Assembly (NCBI GenBank): GCA_036399715.1
Contig: DASWMO010000145.1
Location: 1-38,704, forward strand
DNA length: 38,704 bases
Direction: 5' to 3'
Origin: DASVSE01 sp036399715
GTDB lineage: Bacteria; Bacteroidota; Rhodothermia; Rhodothermales; Rubricoccaceae
Shown here: positions 1 through 7,003 of the stretch, piece by piece
Layout of the letters: every line of letters starts with the position of its first letter
Numbering within the stretch: the stretch's first letter is position 1
Notes under the pieces: model-generated
The model's input: the letters and a program-made list of their open reading frames with translations, nothing else
Told to the model about the DNA's origin: nothing
The model's database searches: none
Position numbers and translations under genes: made by a program

Positions 1-1
1 G

Positions 2-376
2 CCCGAGCGAGCCCACGCGCTCGCACAGGATGCCTGTGCGTGGGGCAAGGTCCCCATCGAAACAGCGCCAGCCGAGCGGGCCCCGGTTGCCGAGGCGGCA
101 CTCGTCGTGAACGCGACGCCCATCGGGACGGCCGATCCGCAGGCAACGCCGTGGCCGAACGCCGACGATTTCAGCCCGCACCAGACGGTCTACGACCTCG
201 TGTACCGCCCCGCCCGGACGCGCCTTCTCCTCGACGCCGAGGCACGGGGCGCCCGCAGGATCGGCGGTCTGCCGATGCTCGTCGCGCAGGCGGCGGCGAG
301 CTTTCGGCTCTGGACCGGCCTCGACATGGACACCGCGGCGGCCGAGCGCGCCGCCCGAACCGCCCTCGACCCGTGA
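2..376 (+). CDS. aroE: Shikimate dehydrogenase, C-terminal part
   Basis: This is the 3' end of a gene that starts before the window. Shikimate dehydrogenase reduces 3-dehydroshikimate to shikimate with NADPH in aromatic amino-acid synthesis, in the cytosol. The visible 124 residues carry the family's C-terminal signatures: VNATPIG after the Rossmann fold, then VYDLVYRP, then GGLPMLVAQAAASFRLWTG near the end, where the conserved Gln helps hold shikimate. The stop codon lies inside the start of the next gene (GTGA overlap at 373-376), so the two are probably co-transcribed and translationally coupled. The N-terminal substrate domain is outside the window. The identification is firm despite truncation. 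Confidence 0.88.
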   Translation, partial: PERAHALAQDACAWGKVPIETAPAERAPVAEAALVVNATPIGTADPQATPWPNADDFSPHQTVYDLVYRPARTRLLLDAEARGARRIGGLPMLVAQAAASFRLWTGLDMDTAAAERAARTALDP

Positions 377-1044
377 CCATTCTCCGCCCTGCCCTTGCTG
401 CCGACCCGCGCCTCGCGGCCGGCTTCACGACCCGCGCCTTCGCCCCGGCTGACGAACCACTCGACGCCGTCCGCGCCCGCCTCGCCGCCGACGAGGGCTT
501 CGCGTCCGTCGCCTCGGTCGGGCAGGTCCACGGCGCAGAGGTCGCCGTCGTCACGGCGGGCGGGCACACCGACGCGCACGACGGGCTCGTCACGGCCACG
601 CCCGGCGTCCTGCTCACCGTGATGTCGGCCGATTGCGCGCTCGTCCTCCTCGCCGACCCGGAGGCCGGCGTCGTCGGGGCGTGCCACAGCGGGTGGCGCG
701 GAACCGTCGCCGGCATCGCCGGCCGGACGGTCGAGGCGATGCGGCGCCTCGGTGCGGAGCGCATCACCGGCTACGTGGGGCCGTGCATCTCGGCCGAGGC
801 GTTCGAGACCGGGGAGGACGTGGCCGACCGGTTTCCCGCATCGTCGGTCGTGCGGCGGCCCGAGTGGCCGCGCCCGCACGTGGACCTCCGGTCGGACCTC
901 GCGCGGCAGCTTGCCGAGGTGGGCGTGTCGGACGTCGAGATCTCCGATGCCTGCACGGTCGGTGGCGTGGACCGCTTTTTCTCGTACCGCGCCGAGGCCG
1001 GTCAGACGGGCCGGATGCTCGGGTTCGTCGGCCTGCGCGGCTGA
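373..1044 (+). CDS. pgeF: Peptidoglycan editing factor / multicopper polyphenol oxidase-like (YfiH family)
   Basis: A 223-residue protein starting at GTG 373, overlapping the aroE stop by four bases. The YfiH/PgeF family (formerly called laccase-domain proteins, DUF152) has members that remove mis-incorporated amino acids from peptidoglycan precursors and members with purine-nucleoside phosphorylase activity. The metal-site residues are all visible: His53 in GQVHGAEV, Cys88 in SADCAL and His105 in CHSGWRG. The conserved GPCIS and DLR segments follow. Length is normal for the family and a signal peptide is absent, so it is cytosolic. Context with aroE gives no extra functional clue. The family is certain; the substrate in this organism is not. 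Confidence 0.9.
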   Translation: MTILRPALAADPRLAAGFTTRAFAPADEPLDAVRARLAADEGFASVASVGQVHGAEVAVVTAGGHTDAHDGLVTATPGVLLTVMSADCALVLLADPEAGVVGACHSGWRGTVAGIAGRTVEAMRRLGAERITGYVGPCISAEAFETGEDVADRFPASSVVRRPEWPRPHVDLRSDLARQLAEVGVSDVEISDACTVGGVDRFFSYRAEAGQTGRMLGFVGLRG

Positions 1045-1076
1045 GCCGGACCGCAGCGGCGTGCGAGTCCCGGTGA

Positions 1077-1095
1077 GCAGGCTGAGGCAGCCTGT
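1077..1095 (+). terminator. Small hairpin after pgeF
   Basis: CAGGCT (1078-1083) pairs perfectly with AGCCTG (1089-1094) around a five-base loop, about 35 bases after the pgeF stop. No U-tract follows, so it is only a weak terminator candidate. Confidence 0.3.
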
Positions 1096-1190
1096 GGCGG
1101 CTACGTGTTCGGGGCGCTCGTTTCCGCCCGGGTGCATCCTGGGGCACGCCCCGCCGTCCGGACGGCCGCCCGACGGCACGCGTGGGGAAA

Positions 1191-1222
1191 TTTCTGAGCC
1201 CCTCCGGTCGCCGCGTATCTTG
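1191..1222 (+). promoter_or_regulatory. Bacteroidota-type promoter candidate for recJ
   Basis: TATCTTG (1216-1222) resembles the TAnnTTTG -7 element known from Bacteroidota. A TTTC (1191-1194) sits 21 bases upstream, near the spacing expected for the -33 TTTG element. It lies about 45 bases before the recJ ATG. Assigned by eye. Confidence 0.4.
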
Positions 1223-1267
1223 GCCGCAAACAACACAGACGCGGAGCGGCGACGCCTCCGCCCCACG

Positions 1268-3052
1268 ATGCCCTCTGCTGATCCCGATCCGGCCGCACTC
1301 TGCGAGACGGACCCGTCGCCTGTCCGCTGGACGCTCCGTCCGCTCGCCGACGACTCCCGGGCCGAGGCCCTCTCGGCGAGCCTCAACGGACTGCCGAACG
1401 CGCTCGCGCGTGCGCTCCTCCTCCGCGGCGTGACGTCCTTCGACGACGCGCGGACGTTCTTCCGGCCCGCCCTCGCCGGCCTCCACGACCCGTTCGGGAT
1501 GCGGGACATGGACGTCGCCGCCGAGCGCGTCGCCCGCGCCATCACCGGCAAAGAGCGCGTGCTCGTCTACGGCGACTATGACGTCGACGGGACGACCTCG
1601 ACGGCGATGATGCTCACGTTCCTCCAGAGCCAGGGCGTCGAGGCGAGCTTTTTCATCCCCAACCGCTTCGACCACGGCTACGGCCTCTCGAAGGCCGGCC
1701 TCGACATCGCGGTCTCGCGCGGCTGCACGCTCGTCGTCGCCCTCGACTGCGGCATCACGGCCAACGCCGAGGCGGACTACGCGCGCGCCGTCGGCCTCGA
1801 CCTCGTCATCTGCGACCACCACACCGCCGGGCCCGTCCTGCCCGACGCCGTCGCGGTCCTCGACCCCAAGCGGCCCGACTGCGACTATCCCTTCGACGGC
1901 CTCTCGGGCTGTGGCGTCGGCTTCAAGCTCATCCAGGCCGTCCTGACCGTCCTCGGCCTGCCCGAGGAGGAGGCGTGGCCCTACCTCGACCTCGTCGCCG
2001 TCTCGACAGCCAGCGACATCGTCCCGATGATCGGCGAGAACCGGATCCTGATGCGGGCCGGCCTGAAACAGCTCTGCGACGCGCCGCGCGTCGGGATCGC
2101 CGCGCTCGCGGCCAAGGCTGGCGTGGACCTCACGTGCTGCACGTCGTCCAAGATCGTCTTCCAGCTCGGGCCGCGCATCAACGCGGCGGGCCGGATCGAA
2201 GACGCCGCGATGGCCGCCGAACTGCTCGCCGCGACCGACCCCGACGAGGCTCGGCGCCTCGTCGACGACATCGAGGCGCTCAACATGCGCCGCCGCGAAC
2301 TCGACCGCGCCACGCGCGACGAGGCCATCGTCATCGCCGAGCGCCTCATGGAGGCCGACCCGGTCGCGCTCGTCGTGTACCACCCCGGCTGGCATCCCGG
2401 CGTCGTCGGGATCACGGCGAGCCGCATTGCCGAGCGGTTCCACCGCCCGACGGTCCTGCTGACGTCCAACGGGACCGGCGGGCCCGCCAAGGGCTCCGCC
2501 CGCTCGGTCAAGGGCATCTCGATCTACGACGCGCTCGCGCAGTGCACGGACCTGCTGGACCGCTTCGGCGGCCACGCCTTCGCCGCCGGCCTCGCGCTCC
2601 CCGTCGCCAACGTCGACGCGCTTCGCGAGCGCCTCCAGGTCGCCGTCGGCGACGCACTCCTGCCCGACGCGCTCCTGCCCGAGATCGACATCGACGCCCA
2701 CCTCGACCTCCGCGAGGTCACGCCGCGCTTCTGGAACGTCCTCAAGCAGTTCCACCCGCACGGGCCCGACAACGACCGGCCCCTCTTCTGGGGCCGCGGC
2801 CTCCGCGTCGCCGGCCAGCCGACCCTCGTCGGCGCGCAGAAGCAGCACCTCCGCATGCGCGTCCAGCAGGACGCCGACGGCCCGACGTTCCCGGTCATCG
2901 GCTTCAACCTTGCCGACCGCCACGCCGCCGCCCTGGCCAGCGTCCGACGCGGCCGTCCGCTCGACCTCGCCTTCGAGGTCGACGAGAACGACTGGAACGG
3001 CCGCACGTCGCTCCAACTCCGCGCCGTGGACGTGCGCCTCCCCGAGGCCTGA
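1268..3052 (+). CDS. recJ: Single-stranded-DNA-specific exonuclease RecJ
   Basis: A 594-residue cytosolic 5'-to-3' single-strand exonuclease acting in RecF-type recombination and repair. The DHH domain is clear: YGDYDVDG at residues 101-108 and CDHH at 182-185 supply the aspartates and histidines that bind the two metal ions. LDCGI and GCGVGFKL lie between and after them. The DHHA1 domain is marked by GGHAFAAGLAL near residue 435, followed by the C-terminal OB-fold region. Length is typical for Bacteroidota RecJ. The ATG at 1268 is chosen because family similarity begins just after it and a promoter-like element lies 45 bases upstream; the open frame extends further upstream without family similarity. 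It appears to be a single-gene transcript ended by the terminator at 3198. Confidence 0.95.
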   Translation: MPSADPDPAALCETDPSPVRWTLRPLADDSRAEALSASLNGLPNALARALLLRGVTSFDDARTFFRPALAGLHDPFGMRDMDVAAERVARAITGKERVLVYGDYDVDGTTSTAMMLTFLQSQGVEASFFIPNRFDHGYGLSKAGLDIAVSRGCTLVVALDCGITANAEADYARAVGLDLVICDHHTAGPVLPDAVAVLDPKRPDCDYPFDGLSGCGVGFKLIQAVLTVLGLPEEEAWPYLDLVAVSTASDIVPMIGENRILMRAGLKQLCDAPRVGIAALAAKAGVDLTCCTSSKIVFQLGPRINAAGRIEDAAMAAELLAATDPDEARRLVDDIEALNMRRRELDRATRDEAIVIAERLMEADPVALVVYHPGWHPGVVGITASRIAERFHRPTVLLTSNGTGGPAKGSARSVKGISIYDALAQCTDLLDRFGGHAFAAGLALPVANVDALRERLQVAVGDALLPDALLPEIDIDAHLDLREVTPRFWNVLKQFHPHGPDNDRPLFWGRGLRVAGQPTLVGAQKQHLRMRVQQDADGPTFPVIGFNLADRHAAALASVRRGRPLDLAFEVDENDWNGRTSLQLRAVDVRLPEA

Positions 3053-3140
3053 CGTATACCGTCTCGGCAACGCCTCCGTGGTCCGTACTGCATCACGCGC
3101 ATGTCGGTTAACTCGGGCAGTCGATAGGGAAGTTCGCTAG

Positions 3141-3156
3141 GGCCACCCCGGTGGCC
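3141..3156. repeat. Perfect GC hairpin downstream of recJ
   Basis: GGCCACC (3141-3147) and GGTGGCC (3150-3156) form a 16-base palindrome. It lies in the recJ 3' region before the U-tailed hairpin at 3198. It may stabilise the transcript end; no other role is visible. Confidence 0.4.
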
Positions 3157-3197
3157 GTGGCGGCCCTTTGCCGTGGCCTCGGCGGATGCAGGCGACG

Positions 3198-3227
3198 AAC
3201 GCAGACGGGCAGTCGACCCGCGTTTTT
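3198..3227 (+). terminator. Rho-independent terminator, likely for recJ
   Basis: CGGG (3206-3209) pairs with CCCG (3217-3220). AACG (3198-3201) pairs with CGTT (3221-3224) across a four-base bulge. A run of five T residues is at 3223-3227. This is one of only two hairpins in the window with a real U-tract. Confidence 0.6.
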
Positions 3228-3234
3228 CGGGTTC

Positions 3235-3242
3235 TACCTTTG
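3235..3242 (+). promoter_or_regulatory. TAnnTTTG promoter element upstream of the ferritin-like cluster
   Basis: TACCTTTG matches the Bacteroidota -7 consensus exactly. It lies about 225 bases before the first ferritin-like ATG and 22 bases before the first stem of the structured leader, so transcription would begin just ahead of that structure. A -33 TTTG at the usual distance is not evident. Confidence 0.5.
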
Positions 3243-3263
3243 CAATACCTAGCAGTTGGGTCA

Positions 3264-3371
3264 ACCACTTTGGGTGTTCTGATCCCTTGGCGCGATCAGA
3301 AGGCCGCGGAGCGACGGTCGATCAGGGCGAGGTAAATCCTGAATGAGGGTTCAGGTTGAGCACAAAGTGGT
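3264..3371 (+). ncRNA. Structured leader or small RNA upstream of the ferritin-like genes
   Basis: ACCACTTTG (3264-3272) is perfectly complementary to CAAAGTGGT (3363-3371) and would close a multi-branched RNA. Inside are two hairpins: TTCTGATC/GATCAGAA (3277-3284 with 3294-3301, nine-base loop) and CCTGAA/TTCAGG (3338-3343 with 3350-3355, six-base loop). A second GATCAG at 3320-3325 could replace the first hairpin's right arm, allowing a switch between folds. The stretch is richer in A and T than its surroundings, holds no convincing reading frame, and has an excellent promoter element just upstream. It matches no riboswitch class or housekeeping RNA that I recognise. It could be a cis-acting leader or an independent small RNA. 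Confidence 0.45.
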
Positions 3372-3468
3372 CTTGTGGGCGATCAATCGCTCCGAGTAGC
3401 CTGGACAGGTTCTCGCCTCGGCTCTGGTGTCGCGGCATCCGCCCTTTCCATTCTCCTCGTCCCTTTCC

Positions 3469-4218
3469 ATGGAGTCCCTCATCACACCGTCCGGAGCGCC
3501 GTCGTCGCGCCGCGACTTCTTCAAGCGGGCCAGCCTCAGCGCCGGCGTCCTCGCCTCCGCCGCGGCCCTCCAGGCCTGCGACTCGGAAGACAACGGCACC
3601 GGCGACGGCGTCGTCCTCAACTTCTCGAACGACTTCGGCGTGCTCAACTACGCCTACGCCCTCGAGCAGCTCGAGGCCGCGTTCTACGCGCGCGTCATCA
3701 GCGACACCGCCTTCACGACGACGTTCTCAGCCACGGCCGGCGCCGGCGGGACCCCGAGTGAGCAGCAGACCTTCCGTGACATCGCCGTCCACGAGAACAT
3801 CCACGCGGCGTTCCTCAAGTCGGCTCTCGGCACGAACGCCATCGGGAACCTGACGCCGGACTTTAGCGCAGTCAACTTCGCCAGCAAGGCGAGCGTGCTC
3901 GGGACGGCGCTCACGTTCGAGGACCTCGGCGTGGCCGCCTACAACGGCGCCGGCAAGTACCTCACCGACCCGGGCCTGCTGACCATCGCGGGCAAGATCG
4001 TCTCGGTGGAGGCCCGCCACGCCTCTGCGATCCGCGACATGATCCTGAACAACGCGCGCAGCGGTGCGACGATCGGCGAGTCCGGTGCGAGCGGCATCCC
4101 TGAGGTCGTCGGTGCGAACGGGCTCGACCGCGCCTTCGAGCCGGCCGCCGTGCTCGCCGCGGCCGACCCGTTCATCATGGAGATGATCAGCGTGACCGGC
4201 ATCCCCATGGCGACCTGA
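3469..4218 (+). CDS. Tat-exported ferritin-like lipoprotein, copy A1
   Basis: A 249-residue exported protein of the ferritin-like domain family (PF13668 type). The N-terminus has a textbook twin-arginine motif, SRRDFFK at residues 13-19, then a hydrophobic stretch and lipobox LQAC with Cys37, so it should be exported folded by Tat and anchored as a lipoprotein. Carboxylate/histidine positions of a four-helix di-metal bundle are visible in LEQLEAAFY, HENIHAAF, TFEDLGVAAY and SVEARHAS. Start ATG 3469 is preferred over GTG 3427 because it places the Tat motif near the N-terminus. It heads a likely operon with the gene at 4269 and is closely related to the gene at 5385. Iron storage or oxidative-stress roles are guesses; activity is unknown. 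Confidence 0.85.
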   Translation: MESLITPSGAPSSRRDFFKRASLSAGVLASAAALQACDSEDNGTGDGVVLNFSNDFGVLNYAYALEQLEAAFYARVISDTAFTTTFSATAGAGGTPSEQQTFRDIAVHENIHAAFLKSALGTNAIGNLTPDFSAVNFASKASVLGTALTFEDLGVAAYNGAGKYLTDPGLLTIAGKIVSVEARHASAIRDMILNNARSGATIGESGASGIPEVVGANGLDRAFEPAAVLAAADPFIMEMISVTGIPMAT

Positions 4219-4268
4219 GGCGCGACGCCCCACTTCTCCCTCTTCTGCACCTCTAAGCAAGACATCCA

Positions 4269-5057
4269 ATGGACACCCACGTCCCCTCCCTCGACCCCGA
4301 TCTCGTCGTCGACATCGTCACCCGCTCGGGTGCCGTCTCCCGACGGGAGGCCCTCCGCAAGACGGCCCTCTACGGAGCCGCTCTCGCCGCCTCGCCGCTC
4401 GCGCTCGCCGCGATCTCGAAGGAGGCCTACGCGCAGACGCTCCCGGCGGCCGTCCAGGACGTTCTCCGGTTCGCCCTCACGCTCGAGCACCTCGAGTACG
4501 AGTTCTACCGCGACGGCCTCGCCACGGCGGGCCTCATCCCTGCCAGCGAGCGGGACATTCTCACGACGATCGCCGCCCACGAGAACGATCACGTCCGCTT
4601 CCTGCAGAGCGCCCTCGGCCTCACGCAGGGGACCGGCGCCGGCGCTGCGGGCCGACCCGCCAACGGGTTCGACTTCACCGCTGGCGGCACGCTCCCGACG
4701 TTCACGAGCTACCCGACCTTCCTCGTCGTCTCGCAGGGGCTCGAGGACACCGGCGTCCGCGCGTACAAGGGCCAGGCTGCTAACCTCATCGCCGTCGATG
4801 CGATCCTGCAGGCCGCCCTGCAGATCCACTCCGTCGAGGCGCGTCACGCCTCGGCCATCCGCCGCATCCGCGGCCAGAAGGGCTGGATCACGGCGAACCA
4901 GACGGACAACGCGGCCATCCAGGCGACGTACAACGGCGAGGAGGCCACGATGACCGTCCCCGGCGGTTTCACGGCCGCCCAGATCAGCGAGTCGTTCGAC
5001 GAGCCGCTGACCAAGGATCAGGTGCTCGCCATCGCAGGCGCCTTTATCCGCCCGTAA
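4269..5057 (+). CDS. Tat-exported ferritin-like protein, copy B1
   Basis: A 262-residue ferritin-like protein, 50 bases after the previous gene and probably in its operon. A Tat-like signal (SRREALRK followed by a hydrophobic run and AYAQ cleavage site near residue 55) predicts a soluble periplasmic protein, unlike the lipoprotein partner. Helix motifs with potential metal ligands are LEHLEYEFY, HENDHVRFL, GLEDTGVRAYKG and SVEARHASAIRRIRG. The C-terminus carries a segment shared with the gene at 6136 (FDEPLTKDQVLAIA). The upstream sequence is strongly pyrimidine-rich with no Shine-Dalgarno. The lipoprotein and soluble forms may work as a pair, but complex formation is only inferred from gene pairing. 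Confidence 0.83.
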   Translation: MDTHVPSLDPDLVVDIVTRSGAVSRREALRKTALYGAALAASPLALAAISKEAYAQTLPAAVQDVLRFALTLEHLEYEFYRDGLATAGLIPASERDILTTIAAHENDHVRFLQSALGLTQGTGAGAAGRPANGFDFTAGGTLPTFTSYPTFLVVSQGLEDTGVRAYKGQAANLIAVDAILQAALQIHSVEARHASAIRRIRGQKGWITANQTDNAAIQATYNGEEATMTVPGGFTAAQISESFDEPLTKDQVLAIAGAFIRP

Positions 5058-5105
5058 CGAGTGCGCGGCCGTGCCGCTTGGCACGCCGCTCCAGACCGTA
5101 ATCCA

Positions 5106-5139
5106 CGCGCCCGGCCCTTCTCACGAGGGGCCGGGCGCG
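5106..5139 (+). terminator. Strong GC-stem terminator after the first ferritin-like pair
   Basis: CGCGCCCGGCCC (5106-5117) and its exact reverse complement (5128-5139) form a 12-bp stem with a ten-base loop, 48 bases after the stop at 5057. There is no U-tract, as with most hairpins in this window. It would separate the first cassette's transcription from the second. Confidence 0.6.
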
Positions 5140-5384
5140 CGGCTGTCCGGGCAGCGTGCCCAGCCCATGCGCAGTGGTTTCCCGAGGTGGGGCTCCCGGT
5201 AGCGCGTCCTCCAATCCCCGACTGGCGCAGCAGGGCCTGCCGGGACGCGCCACCGGGGCGTGCCGGAACTGCCCGGATCGAAGCGAAAAAGGCAGGTCGG
5301 GCGCAATCCGCGCGCGGCGTTTGGGGTACGGGAAGGCCACCGCCAGCCGGCGGGCCCGCTCAGTCTCCCATCTCCCTTCCCCTC
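5140..5384. other. Spacer between the two ferritin-like cassettes
   Basis: About 245 bases between the terminator and the second cassette. I see no gene, no hairpin as strong as the preceding one, and no copy of the structured leader that precedes the first cassette. A TTTG occurs at 5330-5333 but no partner -7 element is obvious. The last ~30 bases before the ATG are C/T-rich. Confidence 0.5.
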
Positions 5385-6080
5385 ATGGAGCCCCTCCTCA
5401 CTCGGTCCAGCGCCCCGACGTCGCGGCGCGACTTCTTCAAACGGGCCAGCCTCGGCGCTGGCGTACTCGTGTCCGCCTCGGCCCTCCAGGCCTGCGACTC
5501 GGACGGCACCGACAGCGGCGCCGACGTCACGCTCGACTTCTCGTCCGACACCGGCGTGCTGAACTACGCCTACGCGCTCGAGCAGCTAGAAGCCGCCTTC
5601 TACACCCAGGTCATCGCAAGCCCGTACTCTGGCATCACCGCCGACGAAACGGCCGTGCTGATGTCCCTCCGGGACCACGAGGTCGTCCACCGCGAGTTCT
5701 TCCAGGCCGCCCTCGGAACGAACGCCATCCCGGACCTCACGCCGAACTTCTCGTCGGTCGACTTCACGAGCCGCGCGAGCGTGCTCGGGACGGCCCGGAC
5801 GTTCGAGGACCTCGGCGTCGGCGCGTACAACGGGGCCGGCAAGTACCTCACGAGCGCGGCCAACCTCACCCTCGCGGGCAAGATCGTCTCCGTCGAGGCT
5901 CGCCACGCGGCGGCCATCCGGGACCTCCTCGACCCCCGCTCGCCGGCAGGTGCCGGGGCAGCCGGCACGAACATCCCGGCCGTCGTCACCGCCGGGGCGG
6001 ACCTCGCGCTCGCGCCCGGGACCGTCCTCTCGCAGGCGCAGCCGTTCATCACCGAGACCATTACGGTCCGCAACGCCTAG
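5385..6080 (+). CDS. Tat-exported ferritin-like lipoprotein, copy A2
   Basis: A 231-residue paralogue of the gene at 3469, nearly identical at the N-terminus: SRRDFFK at residues 13-19 and LQAC lipobox with Cys37. The helices again show LEQLEAAFY, DHEVVHREFF, TFEDLGVGAYNG and SVEARHAAAIRD. It is somewhat shorter, mainly between the first two helices and at the C-terminus. ATG 5385 is chosen because it aligns exactly with the paralogue's start; the open frame continues upstream to 5061 without similarity. It begins the second copy of the lipoprotein/periplasmic cassette. Placement after a terminator suggests independent transcription. Function beyond ferritin-like fold and export is not evident. 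Confidence 0.85.
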   Translation: MEPLLTRSSAPTSRRDFFKRASLGAGVLVSASALQACDSDGTDSGADVTLDFSSDTGVLNYAYALEQLEAAFYTQVIASPYSGITADETAVLMSLRDHEVVHREFFQAALGTNAIPDLTPNFSSVDFTSRASVLGTARTFEDLGVGAYNGAGKYLTSAANLTLAGKIVSVEARHAAAIRDLLDPRSPAGAGAAGTNIPAVVTAGADLALAPGTVLSQAQPFITETITVRNA

Positions 6081-6135
6081 CGCAGCGCCCCGGCGGGGCC
6101 CTGGTCCCGCCCGCCCCTCTCTCCACACCTCCGCC

Positions 6136-6921
6136 ATGACTTCTGACCTCCTCACGCCGGCCGAGTGCGTGCCCGCTGTCTCGCGCCGCGACGCGCTCCG
6201 CCGCGCAGGCCTCGCCTTTGGCGCCATCGCCGCTCTCCCCGTGCTCGGCGCCGGTAAGGCGTCTGCCCAGACAGCGCCGAACCCGAACGACACCGTCTCG
6301 ATCCTCAACTTCGCGCTCACGCTCGAGTACCTCGACGGCCTGTTCTACGAGCGCGGCCTCGCGACGCCGAACCTGATCCCGGCCAATGACCGCGACTTCT
6401 GGACCCAGCTCGTCGCCAACGAGCAGGGCCACCGGGCCGCCCTCTCCTCAAGGATCCGGCAGCTTGGCGGGACGCCCGTCTCGTTCACGTTCGAGAACTT
6501 TAACTACCAGGCGCTCGGGTTCGACCCCTTCTCGAGCTACGAGCTCTTCGCCGACCTCAGCCAGGGGTTCGAGGACCTCGGCCAGCGGGCCTACAAGGGG
6601 CAGGCGCCCCAGCCGGCCATCATGATGAACGACGTCGTCCTGACGGAGGCCCTCCAGATCCACTCCGTCGAGGCGCGCCACGCGTCCGTCATCCGTCGGA
6701 TCCGCGGCCGCGAGGGCTGGATCACCCTGAACCAGACGGACGCGCCCATCCCGGCGGCCATCTACGCCGGCGACGAGAACCTCACGCAGGGGAGCGTCAA
6801 CGTCGGGACGCTCGCCGTGACGCCGCTCACGATCGACGCCGCGACCCGGTCGGAGGCGTTCGACGAGCCGCTGACGGCCGATCAGGTCCTCGCCATCGCC
6901 CGCCCGTTCATCCGGAGCTAG
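6136..6921 (+). CDS. Tat-exported ferritin-like protein, copy B2
   Basis: A 261-residue paralogue of the gene at 4269, 55 bases after its partner. The signal peptide contains SRRDALRR and ends near ASAQ (about residue 46), predicting Tat export to the periplasm. Shared blocks are FALTLEYLDGLFYERGLAT, GFEDLGQRAYKG, SVEARHASVIRRIRG and FDEPLTADQVLAIA. One difference stands out. The second helix reads ANEQGHRAAL here against AHENDHVRFL in copy B1, so a His present in B1 is Asn here. The metal sites may therefore not be equivalent. A C/T-rich leader precedes the ATG. The gene ends 14 bases before the large palindrome. Confidence 0.83.
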   Translation: MTSDLLTPAECVPAVSRRDALRRAGLAFGAIAALPVLGAGKASAQTAPNPNDTVSILNFALTLEYLDGLFYERGLATPNLIPANDRDFWTQLVANEQGHRAALSSRIRQLGGTPVSFTFENFNYQALGFDPFSSYELFADLSQGFEDLGQRAYKGQAPQPAIMMNDVVLTEALQIHSVEARHASVIRRIRGREGWITLNQTDAPIPAAIYAGDENLTQGSVNVGTLAVTPLTIDAATRSEAFDEPLTADQVLAIARPFIRS

Positions 6922-6934
6922 CAGACCTGACGGG

Positions 6935-6990
6935 CCAGAACCGAAACGGCCGGCCCCGCGACGTCGCGGGGCCGGCCGTTTCGGTTCTGG
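6935..6990. terminator. Perfect 56-bp palindrome, bidirectional terminator
   Basis: Every base from 6935 to 6962 pairs with 6990 to 6963, giving 28-bp arms and no mismatch. It lies between two convergent genes and is exactly centred: 13 intervening bases separate it from each stop codon (6921 and 7004). A-rich and T-rich segments (GAAAC and GTTTC) lie in the arms, but there is no long U-run. It would end transcripts in both directions. Confidence 0.75.
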
Positions 6991-7003
6991 GAGACGGGCG
7001 CGC

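Noticed and set aside
373..1044. Laccase (phenol oxidase) annotation
   Set aside because: The YfiH family is not a true multicopper oxidase; the Cys/His/His site belongs to the PgeF/purine phosphorylase-like family.
764..3070. Long open frame on the minus strand opposite recJ
   Set aside because: It mirrors recJ codons; high GC keeps antisense frames open. The translation is low complexity with no family motif.
3053..3234. tRNA, SRP RNA, tmRNA or RNase P RNA in the recJ spacer
   Set aside because: None of the conserved motifs of these RNAs is seen; only a GC hairpin and a U-tailed terminator are visible.
6935..6990. The 56-bp palindrome as an assembly artefact like that at the window end
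   Set aside because: It is internal, centred between two intact convergent genes, and continuous with unique sequence on both sides, so a natural terminator is more likely.
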